A stretch of 64,000 nt of DNA from Paragorgia papillata (lineage: Eukaryota > Cnidaria > Anthozoa > Scleralcyonacea > Coralliidae), in contig JAWNZC010000106.1 of the NCBI GenBank assembly GCA_035771165.1, positions 806,001-870,000 of the forward strand. Reading direction: 5' to 3'. The notes beneath the pieces were generated by a model. The model was not told the DNA's origin, ran no database searches, and saw only the letters and a program-made list of their open reading frames with translations. The stretch's first letter is position 1. Each line of letters opens with the position of its first letter. Position numbers and translations under genes: made by a program. Positions 43,691-54,600 of this stretch are shown piece after piece.

Positions 43691-43894
43691 ATGTCGTCAG
43701 ATGAATTATATTACAATGAGAGGCGTACAGAGGAAGGCGTAATAAGGGAAGATTGGATAATGCATGGTAACTGGTGGATAACGAAAATAACAGAAAATGG
43801 GAAGTTTGTTGTCTTCCAAAATAGGAATGCAAATTTTTTTAAAGAAATACACTTTATTAGACAAGAAGTGTATGGGAAGATGGTTCCAACATAA
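43691..43894 (+). CDS. Small acidic/aromatic ORF of the AT-rich cluster
   Basis: ATG 43691 gives 67 residues (MSSDELYYNERRTEEG ... EDWIMHGNWWITKITENGKF). The frame is also open upstream from 43598 with a Lys/Arg-rich extension. Preceded by the TAAAAGTCAACA motif. Function unknown. Confidence 0.35.
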   Translation: MSSDELYYNERRTEEGVIREDWIMHGNWWITKITENGKFVVFQNRNANFFKEIHFIRQEVYGKMVPT

Positions 43895-44126
43895 AAAACA
43901 ATAAACATGAAAGAAGAAGAAAGATGAACAATATAATCAAGAACAATATATATCAAGTACAATCGTCAAAATGTTTTAATGAACAATATATAACACATAA
44001 TAGAAGAACAATAATAGAAATAACACAAAGAAAAAAAACTGTTGATATATCAAACCAAATTATATATCAAGACAAATTATATGCTATATAATATAATAAG
44101 CAACAATATATAACATAAAAAAAGAT

Positions 44127-44481
44127 TTAAAAAAATGTCTGATTATTATCTGTACACCAATATTCCTCAATATCTTGTTCAGCATCACGCATACATTCTT
44201 CTATCTCTCTCCTCTCTTGTTCTTTTTTCTGTGTTATAAGCGAATAGGTTATTATGTTCTCCAACCCATTCTTCACACAATCTTTCATCTCTACTCTGAC
44301 TTCGTTTAGTTTGAGTTCTCTCAAGCTTTTCATTGACGATTTCTTGCAAGTTGCGCGCTATTTTTTCAATATCTTCACTAAACTGTTCTTGAACAAACTG
44401 GTATACTGCTATACTATCCCCTTCAACCATTGCTCTTGTCAAAATTTGTGATTCCTTCATAGCATCCTTCTCGTTTGACAT
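44127..44481 (-). CDS. Small coiled-coil ORF with VQEQFS motif, possible frameshift
   Basis: From ATG 44481 (MSNEKDAMKESQILTR) the frame includes QFVQEQFSEDIEKIARNLQE and IVNEKLERTQ. Near 44240-44260 the better continuation switches frame to ITYSLITQKKEQERREIEE, ending at 44127. It is paralogous to the ORF at 45893-46186, so it is probably a real gene. Predicted helical; oligomeric scaffold likely, function unknown. Confidence 0.5.
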
Positions 44482-44839
44482 CTTGTGTCTAAATAGATAT
44501 TGATTCCGAACCAGTTAAATAAGTGACGTCTGAAAAAAAAAGAGAAAAAATGCATAAATATTCATAAATTGGTATAAAGGATGGTAAAAAAACAAAAAAA
44601 TATTCATAAAAAAAAACACAAAAAAAAAAAAAAACAAAACATAATTCTAATAACCTTATTTTTCTCTTTCACTTTTTACTTAAAAATCTTTGTTGGCATA
44701 AATAAAATTTTAACATATGAATAGCGCGTAATAAGAACAAGCATGACTCATTACTCGAATGAAACACATCAGGGGGGAAAAATCTTCAACTAATATAGTT
44801 AGTAACCAAATGGGGTAAAACAAAAAAATCTATTTTTTA

Positions 44840-44851
44840 TAAAAGTCAACA
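44840..44851 (+). promoter_or_regulatory. Shared promoter-like motif TAAAAGTCAACA (copy 2)
   Basis: Identical to 43397-43408. Here it is preceded by TTTTTTA, giving a full TATAAAAG box 38 bp before the ATG at 44889. Confidence 0.5.
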
Positions 44852-44888
44852 AAGTATAGAAGAAAATTTAAAATACAAACCTCTAAGG

Positions 44889-45336
44889 ATGGTTAACGAT
44901 GGATTCATGATTATTGATGAAACCCCGGATAAAGATGAAACTAATCTTAAATGCGAACACTGTTTGTATGAAATAAGTGTACTACCCGCTGGCTCTCTCT
45001 ACAAATTGGGAAGACTCATACCAAATACATTGGATCAATCTTCCCAAAACAAAACAAGAAGTCTTCGCGTTCCCACGTCTTCAATACCATTACCAATTTG
45101 AACATTTAGCGGAATCAACTATATCCTCGGGTATCAATATCAACTATATCCTAACGCAAACTACAATGGATATAGATAATCTATTTACAACAGAAAAGTA
45201 TTCCCGAAGATTTCTTCAAAACAATCTTGGTGAACCACAACGAATAAAAACAATAGATGCTCTCAAACATATTGCTTTCGATATAGATCACGGTATTTTA
45301 TTCGTATCGAGAAAAATGAAGAAAACTGTTTTTTAA
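44889..45336 (+). pseudogene. Uncharacterised ORF of the AT-rich cluster, frameshifted
   Basis: ATG 44889 opens MVNDGFMIIDETPDKDETN and LKCEHCLYEISVL. About 44980-45040 a frame change leads to an open frame with KQEVFAFPRLQYHYQFEHL, TMDIDNLFTTEKYSRRF and HIAFDIDHGILFVSRKM, ending at 45336. The two parts together are about 145 residues. No family recognised. Confidence 0.4.
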
Positions 45337-45892
45337 TTGAACTAGCCATTCAATTAAGAGAAGAAAAGAAAGCTGTGTTACTTTTAAAACTTATATTTTA
45401 AACTGTATATATGGTAGAATTAAACATGAACAAATCGTTAACAAAATGATAAAAGCTAGATCGAAGGATAAAAGACATTAGAACATTGTTGATCGAACTG
45501 TGTTAGTATGACATAAAAACATCTGTTCTGTATGTAAACTGAACATCTGTTGTCGTTTACAAACGGATATTAAAATTAAATCATATGTATTCATCAATTG
45601 TCATATGAGACGCTGTCTGTTTATTTACTTAAACATTCAAGAATGTCATACGATAAAAAGTCTGTTTTTTACTAATAATGTTTAAATACCGATATCGAAG
45701 TTGGATGTTTGTTGAACATCTTGCATACATCCAACCATACCTTGTTGTCTCTCTCATTCGGCACATTTACCTATTAAACCTTGTAAAACACAAGGATGAT
45801 TGTTCAACAAGTTGCATACACCCTCACACGCAGCCATCTCTTTTGACCCGAATAGATTCGCGATCTTCCTTTCCACAACCCGCTTTATTCCC

Positions 45893-46186
45893 TCATTCAA
45901 ACAGTACAACATCTTTGACGTCTTCGAGTTTAATCGCGCTCAGTTTTTCATTTAGGATTTTCTGCATACCCCCAGATAATTCTTCAATATCAGCGCTTAA
46001 CTGTTCTTGAACGAACCGGATTACTGAAGAAACCCAAATTATCCCGTTATCGTTCGCTTGTTGCGTGGTTTTTGCTGAAATTAACGAATCAATTCTCGAT
46101 ATATTCTTCTTCTCATTCTCGTTTGACATCTTTGTTACCGTAATATCTTGCACGTCTAATCTTCGTCGTTGTAATATCTCACTCAT
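45893..46186 (-). CDS. Small coiled-coil ORF with VQEQLS motif (paralog of 44127-44481)
   Basis: 97 codons from ATG 46186; an internal ATG at 46129 starts MSNENEKKNISRIDSL, matching the start of the paralog. The shared core is RFVQEQLSADIEELSGGMQK and ILNEKL. A GTTTACAAACGGGTATTAAA box lies just upstream, with a near copy at about 45556. The function is unknown; the duplication supports it as coding. Confidence 0.5.
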   Translation of the reverse strand: MSEILQRRRLDVQDITVTKMSNENEKKNISRIDSLISAKTTQQANDNGIIWVSSVIRFVQEQLSADIEELSGGMQKILNEKLSAIKLEDVKDVVLFE

Positions 46187-46657
46187 CTAATGTTGTTTAC
46201 AAACGGGTATTAAAGTTATATACATCAGGGTAAAAAAAATATCCGTTTATTTCAACGAATATAAATCATACCAAATATGTACACAGTATAAACGTGAAGA
46301 GTAAGGCTAAATATTCATGAAAAAGGTAAAGAATAAAGTCAAATATTCATTATAAACGTCAAAATAACGATGATAATTTTCATGTAAAACATACACAGAC
46401 AAACAAGTGTTCAAAATATGGGTGAAAAAATGAGTGTGAATATTCATAAAAAAGCACAAAATAACATAAAAATTCATAAAAAACAAAAAAACCACAAAAA
46501 TAACATAATTCTCCCCATGGTTATGGGTATTTCACAAAAACAAAGTGATACCAACAAAAATCTGCTTTCAATGTTTATTATATCAAGCATCACCATAAAA
46601 AAATCTGAATAAAACCCATATTATTTCACAGGAAATGAATAATCATACCATATATAT

Positions 46658-46972
46658 ATGGGTATGGGTCAAAAACCCAAAAAAATAAACTCCATTTTTA
46701 TTTTACAAGCTAAAAACCTCACCAATCCTATGACCATATATGGTCATGATTGTGGTCAACAACGATATACGACACGATCATATCACACGCACTTCATTCG
46801 ACAACATGGTGGCGTACCGACAACAACTCCGCCGCTTCATACCGGTAAAAAAACCCATTTTTTTCTACTTTTTTTAATTTCTAGATTTTTTCTACAAAAA
46901 ATTAAATATTTTTTTTCTCTAAAAATTCGAAAATATGCATGGAATGTGTTCACGCATTCATACGAAAAGTAA
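46658..46972 (+). CDS. Doubtful ORF at the right end of the AT-rich cluster
   Basis: 104 codons with IYGHDCGQQRYTTRSYHTHF and a Lys/Phe-rich tail. Preceded by CCATATATATGG and overlapping CCATATATGG palindromes (46649-46745). No homology recognised; the tail looks like low-complexity DNA. Confidence 0.2.
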   Translation: MGMGQKPKKINSIFILQAKNLTNPMTIYGHDCGQQRYTTRSYHTHFIRQHGGVPTTTPPLHTGKKTHFFLLFLISRFFLQKIKYFFSLKIRKYAWNVFTHSYEK

Positions 46973-47070
46973 ATGTGTGTCGATCTTTTCATAATTTTTC
47001 TTGTCTAACCACATTCATTTTTTAATTTTTCAAGCATTTTTCCCAATGTACATATATATATATATATAAG

Positions 47071-47340
47071 TGTGTAAGAGCCTGGTGCCGAGCATCCGTG
47101 TCTCTGAGGAACGAACTATTAATTGGTTGACCAATCAAAAAAAGAAAAAAGATTTGAATAAACATCGTCCCACACCCCTCCTGACCTCATCAAAATTCCA
47201 TTTATAATGAGCAGCCAACACCTAGTTTCTGACACCCCCCGTCCATATGAATATATTCAAATCTTTTCTCGTTTTTTGATTGGTCAACCAATTATAATCG
47301 ATCCTCATTGGCTCGGAGCTCGGTACCAGGCTCTTACACA
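47071..47340. mobile_element. 270-bp MITE inserted in a (TA)n tract
   Basis: The ends TGTGTAAGAGCCTGGTGCCG and its reverse complement (CGGTACCAGGCTCTTACACA) match at nearly all positions. Inner inverted copies of ATTGGTTGACCAATCAAAA are also present. TA runs lie on both sides, consistent with TA target preference. Confidence 0.85.
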
Positions 47341-47371
47341 TTATATATATATATATATATATATATCACCA

Positions 47372-47674
47372 CTACTTACTCTTTCCTTTCCACTTAGTCT
47401 CTTGGACACATGCCACTTGTACCCTTCTTCTTTCCAAGACGTCAGCAATCTCCCTTCCTCTCCCTGTCATTGAGCCAACGTTCCAAATTCCAAATCTGAT
47501 CTTGCTGATCTTCTGCTTTTCCACTCGCTTCTTTAACTGCAGTCGTGGTTGAATTGGTTGAAGCTGCGGTACCCCTTGCTCACTTCTCACGTCAACAGGG
47601 GGGATCGGTTGCGGCGCGTCGCTTACACGGGGGACGCCCTGGCTAGATGACGACTTCTTTCCTTTGCTCTCCAT
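47372..47674 (-). pseudogene. LINE ORF2 fragment: start of AP-endonuclease domain
   Basis: ATG 47674 gives a Ser/Pro/Gln-rich leader, then KIRFGIWNVGSMTGRGREIA and VQVACVQETKWKGK, the first two motifs (N, E) of the exonuclease-endonuclease-phosphatase fold in RTE/CR1-type LINEs. The frame stops at the MITE-flanking TA tract, so the rest is missing. Confidence 0.65.
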
Positions 47675-48052
47675 AAATAAAATTTAGCTGGGGTTTTTAG
47701 ACCACGCCGCGCCTGACGTAATCCTCCTCCTTTTTGCTCGCCATGCCTGACGTAACCCTCCTCCTTTTTGATCCGGACTTGGGACCGACACTGGTGGAGT
47801 AACAACATAGTACAAAATCCAAAAATATGTACGTCGAGGAAAGTTGAAAAATCATGAAAAATCATGAGATTTATCTTAAGTTCACTTTAGGCAAATATAA
47901 CTATAGTCATTCAAAAACGTACAAAAAACTCCACGTCAACATTTAAATGGGTTATAAGATTTTCGAAGTCGATTTTGAGTTAAACGAGGTTAAACATGTT
48001 AAAAGACAAACGTTATCACATATACAAATAAACACATGTTCGTGTATTTCAG

Positions 48053-48437
48053 GGAATGTTCTGGTGCAAAGTCCATACCCCAAGAAGACGAAGGATGGAT
48101 GTGTGCTGCTTATACACGCAAATAGATCTCTTGGACAGTTGTCGGAGAACAGCCAAATTGTACAAACACAGTAACTGCACGTACGCAAACCTCACCTGAT
48201 TGTTATTCTATAAAGTCAAACTATCGACAGTTAATATTTCGCAAAACAAGTCGAATTTTGTGTAAGCGAGACTGCAAAGGTACTAAGTTACACGAGCGTT
48301 GTTTTTCTCTCAGAAGGCGCCAAAGCAAATACAAGCGTAAAACAGAACAATGTTTCCTTGCGCTATTGCGGAAAAGGAAGGGAAAACTTTGCCACCGCCT
48401 ACAAAAATACGACCTGTTTGATTGCAAAAAGTCATAA
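48053..48437 (+). pseudogene. Cysteine-rich basic ORF, possible secreted protein, one frameshift
   Basis: After the acceptor-like TGTATTTCAG|GG, ATG 48056 reads MFWCKVHTPRRRRMDVCCLY and continues with QIDLLDSCRRTAKLYKHSNC to TGA near 48198. One base out, the next frame continues DCYSIKSNYRQLIFRKTS, ILCKRDCKGTKLHERCFSL and a Lys/Arg/Cys-rich end, stopping at 48437. Twelve or so cysteines in about 125 residues suggest a disulfide-rich secreted protein. The DVCC spacing is vaguely like phospholipase A2, but the catalytic His-Asp is absent. Identity unknown. Confidence 0.35.
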
Positions 48438-48667
48438 AAAATATACGTTCAGTTTAATAATAAACCATTCACATTAAGATATAAACTTGCAAAGTCTGGC
48501 TAAAACTACCTGTATGTTTTCTCTGCATCTTCTATGTAAATCAAAATCCATTTAAAGTAAAAGCCGTCCTCCTTTTTCCTATGCAGTCATCCAACTACAG
48601 GTGGTATCTGTTATGAAGAGCCGGAATGGGGAGCAGAAATGAATGTAAAGTATGTTGGTCTGTGTGC

Positions 48668-51600
48668 TCAAACGTCTTCAACAACCAGGCGATGATAAGC
48701 ATCTCTGACAAGTTTCTTGCCATTCTTTAGAGTGTTTTTCATGTTTTCAATTTGCCTTTCCACAATCTGTTCATTTTGATAATAGTCCAACAGGTAGTTG
48801 AACAGAAAGTGAAGGGGAAATGACTGCATGGTTGAGCTTCTCAGTCTAAAGAAGTTCTTTCTGTGATTTTCACTTTCTTGGTAACTAGTCTTTACTGACT
48901 TCTCCTGCTCACACAACCTGATGTCATGGAATGCGCACAGTGGGGATTTATGCGGATCACTTTTGGCATGAAATCCGTCTCCAACAATATATCTTCTATT
49001 CCCTGAGATAGGGTGATGTAATTCTTTAACATCTTTGGGTAATGCTAAAACCATGTCGTTTGGTATAAATTCTACTGGGACAATCTCTGGTATATTTAAA
49101 ACTTTACAAAAAAATTTACAAAAATTACTTACAATTCCAGGTTCTTTGTCTAGTTGTGGCTTTTCAAAGCATCCTACGTTATCCTCCCAGAAGCTATAGG
49201 CAACATCGGGGCACCTAAGGTCAATGTGCCTTGCCAATGCACATGGTGTATCACATATGAACAAGGTCGGCGGAAATTTAAGTGAGAGGTACAGATCTGC
49301 TGCATCACTGACAGATTCTTGTAACACCAGAAACTTGGAGGCAACTGTACACTAAACAAAGAAATCATTCAAAATTAAACAATTACCAGGAGACACTAAA
49401 TGGTTTGCCACAAACCTTCGCAATTAACCATGCATATTCAATTCTTTGGAACCATATCGCGTATGACTTCTCGCGCACAATTTGCCAGTCAAGTAGCCTA
49501 CAACTAACGAAAATAAAAGCATAGATATACTTACGCCATGTCGACAAACAAGGTGGTAAAATCCTCCAGTGTGTCCCTTAACCTTCCCAAATCTGTGGCA
49601 TGGTGAATTCCCATGTGGGAGCTCGCCGTACAAGCAATGCAACTCAGCAATAATAAAAGACTAAAAAATATAGAACACTGTATTTACACACATTCCGAAG
49701 AATTAGGATGCATATTTCAAGGTTACTTAGTTTTGCTTTTATAGAATAAACCATACATATATTCAGCACCTTCGTTGAAATACTTGGAAGCTGTATCTTA
49801 GATCTCTCTGCCAGTGACTTGAGAGTTGCCATGTCCATACAATCAAGATCATTCATATTTAATCCCTCTTAAATAGCGTAATGAAGAGCAGAGGAATTTA
49901 GTCACATTGTACTCCAATTTGTCGACAGTGTGCCACAAGACATTTAAACGTGAAATCTTGCAGACGAGGTTATTTTCCATGAAGCGGGGAAACAGCAGAA
50001 AAACAGTGGACAAAAACTAAACAGCTTTTCGTTGTTTTTTGCATTCTTTTTGGGTAAAGGAACTAGGTTGGTTTTCAGGTAAACTACATGATTGTTGTGT
50101 TTCTCATGCAGAATTTACCCAAAATGTTTCATAAAAATAATGAAAAAAAAAATTGAAGATGTTTTTAAAATAGGCAGTTTGACATTGTTTTTTTTGCATG
50201 GTTCTCACATTCTCACTAGAGAAAATATAATCCCCTCGCTGCCATATACACCTAAGTGGTAGACTTACTTGTAGTTGTGGTCATTTGATTAAGGTAGATG
50301 CTTTTCTTCTCCATTTCCGTATTATAAATGTGCTCACCTCGCAAGGCTGGAGCTACTATCGGAGGTACGTCAGCAGCATCTACAGCATATTGGCTGGTCT
50401 CATCTTCATTACGAAAAGTAATTTTCTCGATCCATTTCCTCTTTAGCGAGTTTAAAAATTCTTCAAGAGGTACAGGACTGTTTTCGGAGGCCTTCGCTGT
50501 GTTAACCTATGTAACAAATAAAGACGTACTGCACTCACGAAAAGTCCATTTAAAATTTCCATTAAACTTGTTTGGAAGATACAGCAAGTCGAATCCCACT
50601 ATGTTTTTCCAAAATGGCGGCTTCTTGACCAAATTTACTTTTTCGTAAGAACAGAACCTACGACATTGTTAATCAACGCTAGGACAGGGGTCCTATCGTA
50701 ATATACTGAGCAAGTAATTAGGTACAAGAAAACATACTATTCTAGCCGACAAAATACTAATGACATGCACGATTACGATGCAGAAATTCCATTCTGAATA
50801 TTTTCTAGCACGTTTATCCAACATACGAAATTTTATCAGTCCTAGAAAGGAAAGTTCTCTTAATTTCTGATATAAGTATAGGAAAAGAAAAATTCAAATA
50901 AAAAAAGTATGATCGGCCATTTTCAATAATTAAATTTTCAATAATTAATCCCGTTATGAGATATGCACAGTAAATGTGCGCAATGCAAAACTGATGAAAA
51001 ACCTTAAGTATATTATTATGATGTGTGCATGCCAAACTGAACTGGATACAGAAATGTTCTTACATTATTTGGTCATGGGTTACGAACAAATAATTGACGT
51101 GGGTGGGCTGAACAAAATATACCTGCAACGACATATTTCAAAGACATACCCCACATTCAGAGAGAAGCAATTCTTTTGATTGCCATCACCAAGGTAAAAT
51201 TGCCCAATGGTGCCACACACACCAAAAATGACATCATCAAGTGATTGTTCCGTCGTGACTTCGAAACAATAAAACCCATTGTACAACAGACCTTGAAGAT
51301 ATTTCATCTCACCAGACGATAGCTGTTGGGCCTGTGGACATGAGAAAAATGTCACTGGTAAATCGACCATAGGTACAAAGCAACAGTTAGCCAAGATTAA
51401 CATCGATAACTTAATGATAGGTGACTCTACAGTCTCAGTTTCAAATACTGTTCGCAACTTGGGTACATGGTTTGATAGTCTCCTCGTGTCATTCCATACT
51501 ACACAAACGTGCAAAACCGCGTTTTATTGCAAACATAACATCAGGATGATTACTAAGAGTGCAGAAACTCTTATCCATGCTTTTGTAACTACCCATTTAG

Positions 51601-54600
51601 ATTATTGTAAAGCCTTTCTTTATGGCTTACCTAGTCCCCAATCTTGTAAATTGCAAATGGTACAAAATGCAGCTGCCAGGTTAATTTTTGGATCGCTTAG
51701 GTTTTGCCATATAACACCTTTACTGCAGAACTTGCATTAGCTACCAATTAAGATCTTCATGGTGCGTTTCAGTTCAGGTTAAGTAGCGCCTCGAGAATTC
51801 ATCGGACATGTCTCAGCCATATATATATATATATAATTTGAAAGCTTGTATAATAGGCTACAGGAATATAGCAAAAGTTTTGTCTTTATTTAAAATCTCG
51901 AATTTTCCCTAACCCATTTCTCCGATCAAGCGAGTACGCTTCTGGGAGTTCCAACCACAGAACAATTTAATGAATTTGAAATCTGTTTGTTTTGCCACAC
52001 TCATACAGTACATACTTTTATTACAAAAGAGTGTCGACGATTGTCAAAATACGAGTCTGTTTCCAAGTTATGTCGCTTTTCATGAAACTGCCAATGTGCG
52101 ATTGATTCTTTACTCGGAAAATTCTCTCAAAATTTTTGCTTTTAAAAGTTCAGAAACGCCGACACCCTTTTGTAATAAAAGTGTGTAGGAGTGTATCAAA
52201 GCAAACAGATTTCAAATTCATTAAATTGTTCTGCAGTTGGAACTCCCAGAAGAGTACTCGCTTGATCGGAGAAATGGGATTACGGAAAATTCGAGATTTT
52301 AAATAAAAACAAAAATTTTCCTATATTCCTGTAGTCTACTGTATAAGCTTTCAAATGATATGATATATGGTTAAAACATGTCCGATGAATTCTCGAGGCG
52401 CTACTTAACTTTAATTGGAAACGAACGCTGAAGGTACTGTATACGGTAACCTTAAGTTCCCGGTAGTTTTTAGAATGAATTTACTTGCTTACAAAGCTAT
52501 TAATAGATTAGCACCTAAGTATATTTGCAGTCTACTAGTAATTCTTAAACCTGCTTTTCATTATAATTTCAGATCTAATTGTAATGGACCTTCTCCAGGC
52601 TGTTAAGACCCTGGCTGCATTGTGTGCGTGATCCTTCACTGCTGCAGGACCCAAACGTTGGAACAGTCTGCCTTTCGATCTTAGAAATTGTGCTCTGGTT
52701 GACTCGTTTAAAAGAAAGCTCTTCAGACCAATCTTTTTAGGCATTCCAATAATCAGCAGTTTTAATTAGGAGACTTAATCTTAATTAACTGTACGCTATC
52801 TTATGGCAACCAATTCTTGTAAGGCACATTTGAAAATGTATGTTGAATTTGCACAACATAAATCAATAAATTATTATTGACATTATTTATTACTGGTAAT
52901 TTGGGGAACTTTTTAATAGTAAACGTTTCATTAGTTTCACTTCCCAAAAGGATATTCCCTTGCGTAATTGCTACCAGAATATTTTGCACGCCAAAATACA
53001 ATCTGAGCCCATATATAGTGCCATGCAAAATAGATTTCACTATACTTTGTCCATCTGTTTTTTCCAGACTTGAAACTTTCCTTCAATACATGACGATATA
53101 GAGACACCTCTTTTGAAGAATTCTCTCCACTCAAGGAGAATATCCAAAGACACCAACATCTTTTCACAAATATTGAACAGGCCTAAAATATGAGCAACGA
53201 ATGAGATATTAGAACGTTTTAAAGCCTTTCTACTAATTTATCGAGGACATTAAACACGATTTCAAATGTTAGTGATTCAATGCTACAAAAAAATAGGGAT
53301 GTACGATTTACCAAAAATACCGGTATTGAATCCCATATCGGTTTGGTGGTATGACTTTTTCAGTCATATTGGTATACCGAAATTTTTTCGGTATATATAT
53401 CGAAATTTTCGATATACCGATATATTTAAGGCATATGCTGTACGGCAAACTTTTCATGCGTCGAACTTAATTCACAAATTAAGTGCATTAGAGCTTTGTC
53501 GTTTGTCTCAATTAAACCATTACCAGCCGACAGTTTAAAGAAGTAAAGTAAAAAACAAACTCCGATAAGCATCATTTTAGAAGCTCAACGTATGAATTAA
53601 ACAAATCTAACAAAATTCACGGTAATATTTTGACTTTTAATCCAAAGTTCATTGTCAATTTTGTTATCTTTATTTAACAAGATATTTCTGAGATGATGCT
53701 TTTCCGAGCATGTTTTTTTACATCTCTCAATTAAATTCGAGCAAATCGATTTGGTTCGACGTAGACGTCCCAGTAAACTGATAAAGCATGTGAAATTTAA
53801 AAATTAAACGAGACTTACCTGTAGGTTGAAGTTTGATTGTAATTCTGAGTTATTGGACAAGGAAACTAAGGAGTCGTGAGATATGCGCGCGCATATCGAG
53901 TGTTCAGTCTTTAACGCAGTGAGTGATTGCAACAGCAAAAAATTGGGTGGGAGACACTTGAAGTTGTTCATGTGTTGTTTCTCCCAGAACTATAGTGTTA
54001 GCAATACATTAAAGGGTGGGTGACTCCTTAGTTTCCTTGTCCAATATTGTCTATTGTTACTATTATTTACACCTCAGCCACTGCTGTTGTTTACTGATGA
54101 CAACAGTAGTTTTCCAAAAATGTTGGCATTTCCCAAAGGTTTGTTGTAAAACTTATTAAAAAGTTGTGGCAGTAGACCACCCAGCACTTTCTAAAATTGT
54201 TGCAATGGGCATGCTTGATCTGTTTGCTGCAGAAGTTGATGCATGCCGCTCAAGTGCTGTATCCAGTGAACTTAGCTGTGTCAATTCCAGCCATTTTCAA
54301 AACCAATTTGCTTGGCAGAAATAATGTGAATTCACTCCTTGGTAACACAACTGGTAACTGAACTAACATCTGCATTACTACTGGCCACCATGTTTGCGTT
54401 GTCCATTTTGGAACACGTACCAGTCCTTCTGGTGCCTCCTTCTGGATTTTTGGAAGTACCTGACTGATTATGCATAAAATTTATAACCAACCCAAGTTTG
54501 GTGAAATGCATTTACTGCAAGTACGTCTGGGTCTGGGTGACATGAAACAAATGGTTTAACCTGGTGGTTTATATGGGAAGCAAAAAGATCAATATTTGGC

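Noticed and set aside
48045..48200. Phospholipase A2 assignment from the DVCC motif
   Set aside because: The catalytic His-Asp of CCxxHDxC is absent and the downstream cysteine spacing does not fit.
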